This document shows, one piece after another, positions 32,395-35,715 of a stretch of DNA of 35,715 nucleotides. Position 1 is the stretch's first letter. Each line of letters opens with the position of its first letter. Below the pieces are notes generated by a model, which made no database searches, had not been told where the DNA came from, and saw nothing but the letters and a program-made list of their open reading frames with translations. The stretch comes from a virus. The DNA lies in IMG/VR virus record IMGVR_UViG_3300042691_014743, positions 1 through 35,715 of that record; one strand, given 5' to 3'. Both the position numbers and the translations under genes were made by a program.

Positions 32395-32618
32395 GATACA
32401 AAATAAATACCACCGTCAATGTCTTTGGCGATCAGTTGATCTATGGCGCCAGCGGACAGCAAATTATTCTCTACAAGGATGATTCCATTCGGATTGTCAG
32501 CCGAATGAAGGATATGTGGAGCAGTGACATCGAACACTGGCAAACTTCTTGTGGATGGCTGTTAAAAATCACCAAAGATATTTTACCATATTTTGATAAG
32601 CACGAAGACCAACAATGA
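32391..32618 (+). CDS. hypothetical protein of 75 residues
   Basis: A small protein, MRYKINTTVNVFGDQLIYGASGQQ..., with two or three strands and a Trp-rich middle (MWSSDIEHWQTSCGWLLKI). Not recognised. I chose ATG 32391 in the ATGA overlap; a start at 32364 would add nine residues from inside the previous gene. It ends in an ATGATG double start of the following gene. Confidence 0.65.
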   Translation: MRYKINTTVNVFGDQLIYGASGQQIILYKDDSIRIVSRMKDMWSSDIEHWQTSCGWLLKITKDILPYFDKHEDQQ

Positions 32619-33268
32619 TGACGTTAAAAGAGCAGGAAGACAAGGTTTACGAAGAGTTTTTGAAAGTCAAAAGCGACTTTGAAGCACTTCTTGATCGCAA
32701 GATCACTCGAAAAAACTTCAAAAAGGCGATAATCGACACGACGAGAATTGCCGCCAGTGAAATGTCAAAGCTAGAAGCGGACGATGCAATCCGAGATAAC
32801 ATCGCAGAATTCTTTAAGGTTTGCCACAGTTATCTTGGAGAAGTTGTCTGGGCCGAGATCAAAGAAAAGAATATTAAAATCTTTATTCACTACGAGGATA
32901 CCCCAATGCTAGCTTGGAATATCCCAATCGATATGTTCTTTTCCCAACAGGAGCAGTACGAAGTTGGAGTCAAGATGATCACCAACAGCTTACAGGAGTG
33001 CTTTATTTCTTTCTTCCTCTCTCCAGAGCTTCGTCAGTCCGTGATCAAAGGGGACGAGTCAGCGATTAGAATTCTTTACAATTCATTTAATCGTCCCTCA
33101 ATGGACTCTAGCGTCGTTAACCTCAAGATGCTAAAGGAATGCTTCCCTGACTTTTACAAGTACATTACGACCGAACTCGACATTATGACTGTTGAGCAGA
33201 TGGAAACCTTTGTTAAAAACAAGAATCCAAAAAAGGCAAATAAGTCTAAAAATATCAACCTTAAATGA
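32615..33268 (+). CDS. hypothetical protein of 217 residues, helical
   Basis: The N-terminal 60 residues are helical and charged (KEQEDKVYEEFLKVKSDFEALLDRKI..., MSKLEADDAIRDNIAEFF). The middle is a mixed alpha/beta region (VVWAEIKEKNIKIFIHYEDTPMLAWNIP), and the C-terminus is lysine/asparagine-rich (KNKNPKKANKSKN). There is no signal or membrane segment. Not recognised. ATG 32615 and 32618 are both possible. It is in an ATGA-coupled array with its neighbours. Confidence 0.65.
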   Translation: MMTLKEQEDKVYEEFLKVKSDFEALLDRKITRKNFKKAIIDTTRIAASEMSKLEADDAIRDNIAEFFKVCHSYLGEVVWAEIKEKNIKIFIHYEDTPMLAWNIPIDMFFSQQEQYEVGVKMITNSLQECFISFFLSPELRQSVIKGDESAIRILYNSFNRPSMDSSVVNLKMLKECFPDFYKYITTELDIMTVEQMETFVKNKNPKKANKSKNINLK

Positions 33269-33924
33269 GAAAGAGCTTCTACTCCAAGGATAATAAGCTA
33301 GTAGATATAAGCCAATGGGACACTTCTGGTTCTGCGTTAGACCTTTACTCAAGGTACGGCTGGGAAGGCGCTATGGCTTGGGGAAATTTAATACACAACG
33401 AATTAAATCAATTTGGACCAGGAGTAGAATATGGCGACATTTTCTTAGATATTGGAGCAAATATTGGAATGTCTTCTATTAGGGCTGAGTCGTGCGGGGC
33501 GCATAAAATATATGCAATTGAACCAGATCCAGATGTGTTTCAAGCACTAGAAAAAAATAAACGGTCTAACTGGACACTAGAGAACGTTGCTATTGCCTGC
33601 GAGGCTGGAGAGATAATGATTTCTAAATGGCCCAGCAACAACGAGTTTAGACCTATAAAATCTATTACATTGGATGATTTCTTTAAAGATAATAAAATAG
33701 TTAAAATAGATTATATGAAAGTCGATATAGAAGGAGCAGAAAGGTCTGCTTTTAAGAATGTCAGCAATGAAGTTTGGGCTAAGATATCAAAAGTTTTTTT
33801 TGAGCTTCACGGCTTTAGCCAAAAAGAAAGGGTTGCATTCGTGCAGTTTGTAAGATCTAAAAATTTTATCAATACTCATATAAAACTGGGCCGTGGACAA
33901 GATTTCTTGTGGGGTTGGAAGTGA
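33265..33924 (+). CDS. FkbM-family SAM-dependent methyltransferase
   Basis: A 219-residue Rossmann-fold methyltransferase. Motif I is IFLDIGANIGMSSI, motif II is IYAIEPDPDVFQALEKN, followed by NVAIACEAGEI and, at the fold end, IDYMKVDIEGAERSAFKN, the 'D.lKiDvEGaE' signature of FkbM proteins. These often O-methylate sugars or polyketides. With the glycosyltransferases in this window, methylation of a surface or DNA sugar is a reasonable guess. It overlaps the preceding gene by four bases. Confidence 0.85.
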   Translation: MRKSFYSKDNKLVDISQWDTSGSALDLYSRYGWEGAMAWGNLIHNELNQFGPGVEYGDIFLDIGANIGMSSIRAESCGAHKIYAIEPDPDVFQALEKNKRSNWTLENVAIACEAGEIMISKWPSNNEFRPIKSITLDDFFKDNKIVKIDYMKVDIEGAERSAFKNVSNEVWAKISKVFFELHGFSQKERVAFVQFVRSKNFINTHIKLGRGQDFLWGWK

Positions 33925-33927
33925 CAA

Positions 33928-34578
33928 ATGCCGTATCTTAACTCAAACATCCCAACTTTCTTCGCTTACCTCAAAAGCGACTTCCTGTACAATAATACTA
34001 ATAAAAATACAGAATACATTCCCTGCGAAGTATTCGGCATCACTTCCTTAACCAGAAGATGCCTAATGTTCCAGATTATGACGGAGCTTGGGTCAAGACA
34101 CGACAGAGTGCCGATTCATTATCTGGTTAAAGACCCAGAACACTCCAAGTTTGAGCTTGATTGGTTACAGCTTTGGGACTGCTACTCCAACACCCTTTCT
34201 GTTACCAGATACGAGTACCACAAGAACGCTTCTGTTGAAGTGCAGTTGAAGAATCGTGAATGGATTGAGGGCAAATATCTATTCACAATAGACTGGCACG
34301 ATAACCCCGACGCAGCTTACGGTTATTCTGAAATGGCTGGAGGTCACAAGTGCGGACATTTAATTTGGGGGCTACAGAACAAGAAAGGTGATCCGGTTAA
34401 TCAGTTATTCCTACAGCCAAACAACCGACTGACTTGGAAAGATGGCGGCGCTTTTATTTCTAAAAAGCTTGACAAACCTGACTGGAAGGTATTTACAAAG
34501 GAATTCTCCTGCGAAGGAGAGGGTAAATGGGTCGCAGAAGACAACTGGGACTACTTTTACCAATTCAAAAAGGAATGA
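33928..34578 (+). CDS. conserved phage hypothetical protein of 216 residues
   Basis: MPYLNSNIPTFFAYLKSDFLYNN... with a segment ITSLTRRCLMFQIMTELGSRHDRVPIHYLV that I recall from hypothetical proteins of large marine phages. It has a Trp-rich middle and end (FELDWLQLWDCYSN, YLFTIDWHDN, HLIWGLQNKKGD, EDNWDYFYQF). It looks like a soluble beta-rich protein. I do not know a function. It starts three bases after the FkbM stop and ends in an ATGA overlap with the next gene. Confidence 0.7.
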   Translation: MPYLNSNIPTFFAYLKSDFLYNNTNKNTEYIPCEVFGITSLTRRCLMFQIMTELGSRHDRVPIHYLVKDPEHSKFELDWLQLWDCYSNTLSVTRYEYHKNASVEVQLKNREWIEGKYLFTIDWHDNPDAAYGYSEMAGGHKCGHLIWGLQNKKGDPVNQLFLQPNNRLTWKDGGAFISKKLDKPDWKVFTKEFSCEGEGKWVAEDNWDYFYQFKKE

Positions 34579-35060
34579 TCGAGGTTCAAATAAGTAATGA
34601 TATGATTAGCGAGGCTTTGGAAAGAGCCGCGCAAGTTCCAATTTTGAACAATTCGGACACAAATAATCACGGAACCAAGATAGCCGCGCTCTCTGATCTG
34701 ATGGTTCAGAAGACTTGGGGCGGGCGAATCGTATCCGATATGAGCTTCGATTTCGACTGGATCTCCCCCAAGTTATTTTTATTTGAAATTAAATCCAAGG
34801 AGCGCAACGTTGTACCGCAGCCTTGGCACAACTGCACAGTAAAAGAATACAACACCAAGCAGAAATGCGATTACTACCTGTTCACCAGCATCTTTGGCGA
34901 CTACAGCAGAGGCTGGATTCTTGGCTACATTAAGAAGAGCGATTTCTTTGAGCAGGCTACATTCTTCAAGGGCGGCGACTTTGATCCCGATCCAAGAGGA
35001 GACCGATACAAGTTCCCATCTAATTGTTTTAATTTGAAAATCGAGCAGTTGCACTGTTGA
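34575..35060 (+). CDS. PD-(D/E)XK nuclease-fold candidate, conserved in large phages
   Basis: A 161-residue protein. After a helical start comes DFDWISPKLFLFEIKSKERNVVPQPWHNCTVKEYNTKQKCDYYLFTSI, with an E-x-K (EIK) on a strand after an Asp-rich segment (MSFDFDW), the pattern of the restriction-endonuclease-like fold. The later GWILGYIKKSDFF and CFNLKIEQL match a hypothetical family I recall from cyanophages. Whether it cuts DNA is not shown. I chose ATG 34575, preceded by AAGGA and overlapping the previous gene by four bases; the upstream in-frame start at 34527 lies inside that gene. Confidence 0.55.
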   Translation: MIEVQISNDMISEALERAAQVPILNNSDTNNHGTKIAALSDLMVQKTWGGRIVSDMSFDFDWISPKLFLFEIKSKERNVVPQPWHNCTVKEYNTKQKCDYYLFTSIFGDYSRGWILGYIKKSDFFEQATFFKGGDFDPDPRGDRYKFPSNCFNLKIEQLHC

Positions 35061-35091
35061 CAAGCTGCCATTGATCTGACTCACTCACCCT

Positions 35092-35715
35092 ATGCAACTC
35101 GCACTTTGCTGCATCTCCAACGTCCTTGCCGAGCGCGGAATCAAGTTTCAGACTATGACTCTGACTCGTTTCCTTGCGCTGCCTCGCGCCGACGCTGTTC
35201 GCACCCTCAGCGAGCGCATCCTCAACAATTTTATTGTTACCAACGCAACTATCCAATACTGCGCCAATTGCGGCATTGCTGGATACCGTTTGTCATCCTC
35301 TCTTACCCCTGTCATTGACCATCCTGACGTTAACTTACGTCTGCAAGATTTACCCAATTGGTCCGACCTTCGCGCCGCTCTCGATGCCATCTCTCGCACT
35401 ATCAAGCTCACTGGCGTTCGTATCTCTGCTCACCCTTCAGAGTACATCACCTTGACCAGCAACGACGCCGCCGCAGTCAACAACAGCATCACCGACCTTG
35501 CCTCACACGCTGACCTGTTCGACTTGCTCGACTTGCCCAACGACTACCGCTCTCCCCTCAACATTCACTGCCGTCAAGACGGCGACCCTGCCGAGGTTTC
35601 GCAACGTTTCCTTACCAACTTCAATCGCCTGCCCAGCAACGTGCGTTCTCGCCTTGTGCTAGAGGTCAACGACAATGCCAACGGCACTTGGTCTATCTCC
35701 AACCTTCACAAGCAC
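35092..35715 (+). CDS. UvdE-type UV damage endonuclease (5' part, cut by window end)
   Basis: The first 208 residues of a TIM-barrel DNA repair nuclease that nicks DNA 5' to UV photoproducts. The signatures are LALCCISNVLAERGIKFQTMTLTRFLAL at the start, CGIAGYRLSSSLTPV (UvdE 'yRiSS.lfP'), GVRISAHPSEYITL ('.R.S.HPgqf..l'), INIHC-type strand LNIHCRQDG and LVLEVNDN, where UvdE enzymes have 'L.lENDd'. The frame is open to the edge. The gene uses mostly C-ending codons and is visibly more GC-rich than its left neighbours, so it may have been acquired separately. TTGACA occurs at 35057-35062, 29 bases before the ATG, but a good -10 box is missing. Confidence 0.85.
   Translation, partial: MQLALCCISNVLAERGIKFQTMTLTRFLALPRADAVRTLSERILNNFIVTNATIQYCANCGIAGYRLSSSLTPVIDHPDVNLRLQDLPNWSDLRAALDAISRTIKLTGVRISAHPSEYITLTSNDAAAVNNSITDLASHADLFDLLDLPNDYRSPLNIHCRQDGDPAEVSQRFLTNFNRLPSNVRSRLVLEVNDNANGTWSISNLHKH

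Noticed and set aside
35057-35092. Full promoter before uvdE
   Set aside because: TTGACA is present, but the bases 16-18 downstream (CTCACT region) do not resemble a -10 box; kept only as a remark.

Overview
This window is a fragment of a tailed double-stranded DNA phage genome (Caudoviricetes). The minus-strand block at 18325-29933 carries, in transcription order, proteins resembling lambda tail-tip proteins L, K, I and J. This points to a siphovirus-type tail. The phage also brings its own C-family DNA polymerase, ribonucleotide reductase and Clp-type unfoldase, which suggests a large genome. A Gram-negative host is likely, because the tail tip is lambda-like and a heptosyltransferase-type (GT9) protein is present. 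No integrase, tRNA, rRNA, CRISPR array or insertion sequence was seen. Both ends of the window cut genes.

Layout. 1-6577: tail end of an unknown gene, then a promoter and a tight operon encoding a degenerate PHP domain, a DEDDh 3'-5' exonuclease and a family-C polymerase core as three separate proteins, followed by a ClpA/ClpC-like AAA+ unfoldase. 6585-7782: a kinase-like protein of the choline kinase/APH fold, then a 72-residue gene with a consensus sigma70 promoter and its own terminator. 7800-9814: small virion-type proteins (collagen-like peptide, beta-rich protein, glycine-rich adhesin-type protein, a widespread marine-phage protein and a short Cys-containing protein). 9834-14622: a gene whose start codon lies in a hairpin, a GT4+GT9 glycosyltransferase whose GT9 half continues in a second overlapping reading frame, a candidate recombination protein and a GNAT-like protein. 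14659-18324: nrdA, a small unknown gene and nrdB. 18325-29933 (minus): the tail-tip operon. 29964-35060: GNAT-like protein, a zinc deaminase, a T4 beta-glucosyltransferase-like protein, an FkbM methyltransferase, a PD-(D/E)XK-like protein and several unknowns, mostly in overlapping start/stop arrays. 35092-end: 5' part of a UvdE-type UV damage endonuclease.

How it fits together. Polymerase, exonuclease, ribonucleotide reductase, deaminase and UvdE would support phage DNA synthesis, nucleotide supply and repair. The glycosyltransferases, FkbM methyltransferase, GNATs and kinase-like protein form a modification set that could act on host surface glycans or on phage DNA or protein. The tail-tip operon shows unusual domain insertions (a vWA-like domain in the J-like protein, PA14-like domains in the L-like and I-like proteins), which probably relate to host binding. 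Two promoter styles are visible: TTGACA/TATAAT-type sites, several placed so close to the ATG that the mRNA would be nearly leaderless, and a separate AGTGTAAAT motif found only just before three start codons. All functional assignments come from motif reading; no database search was run.
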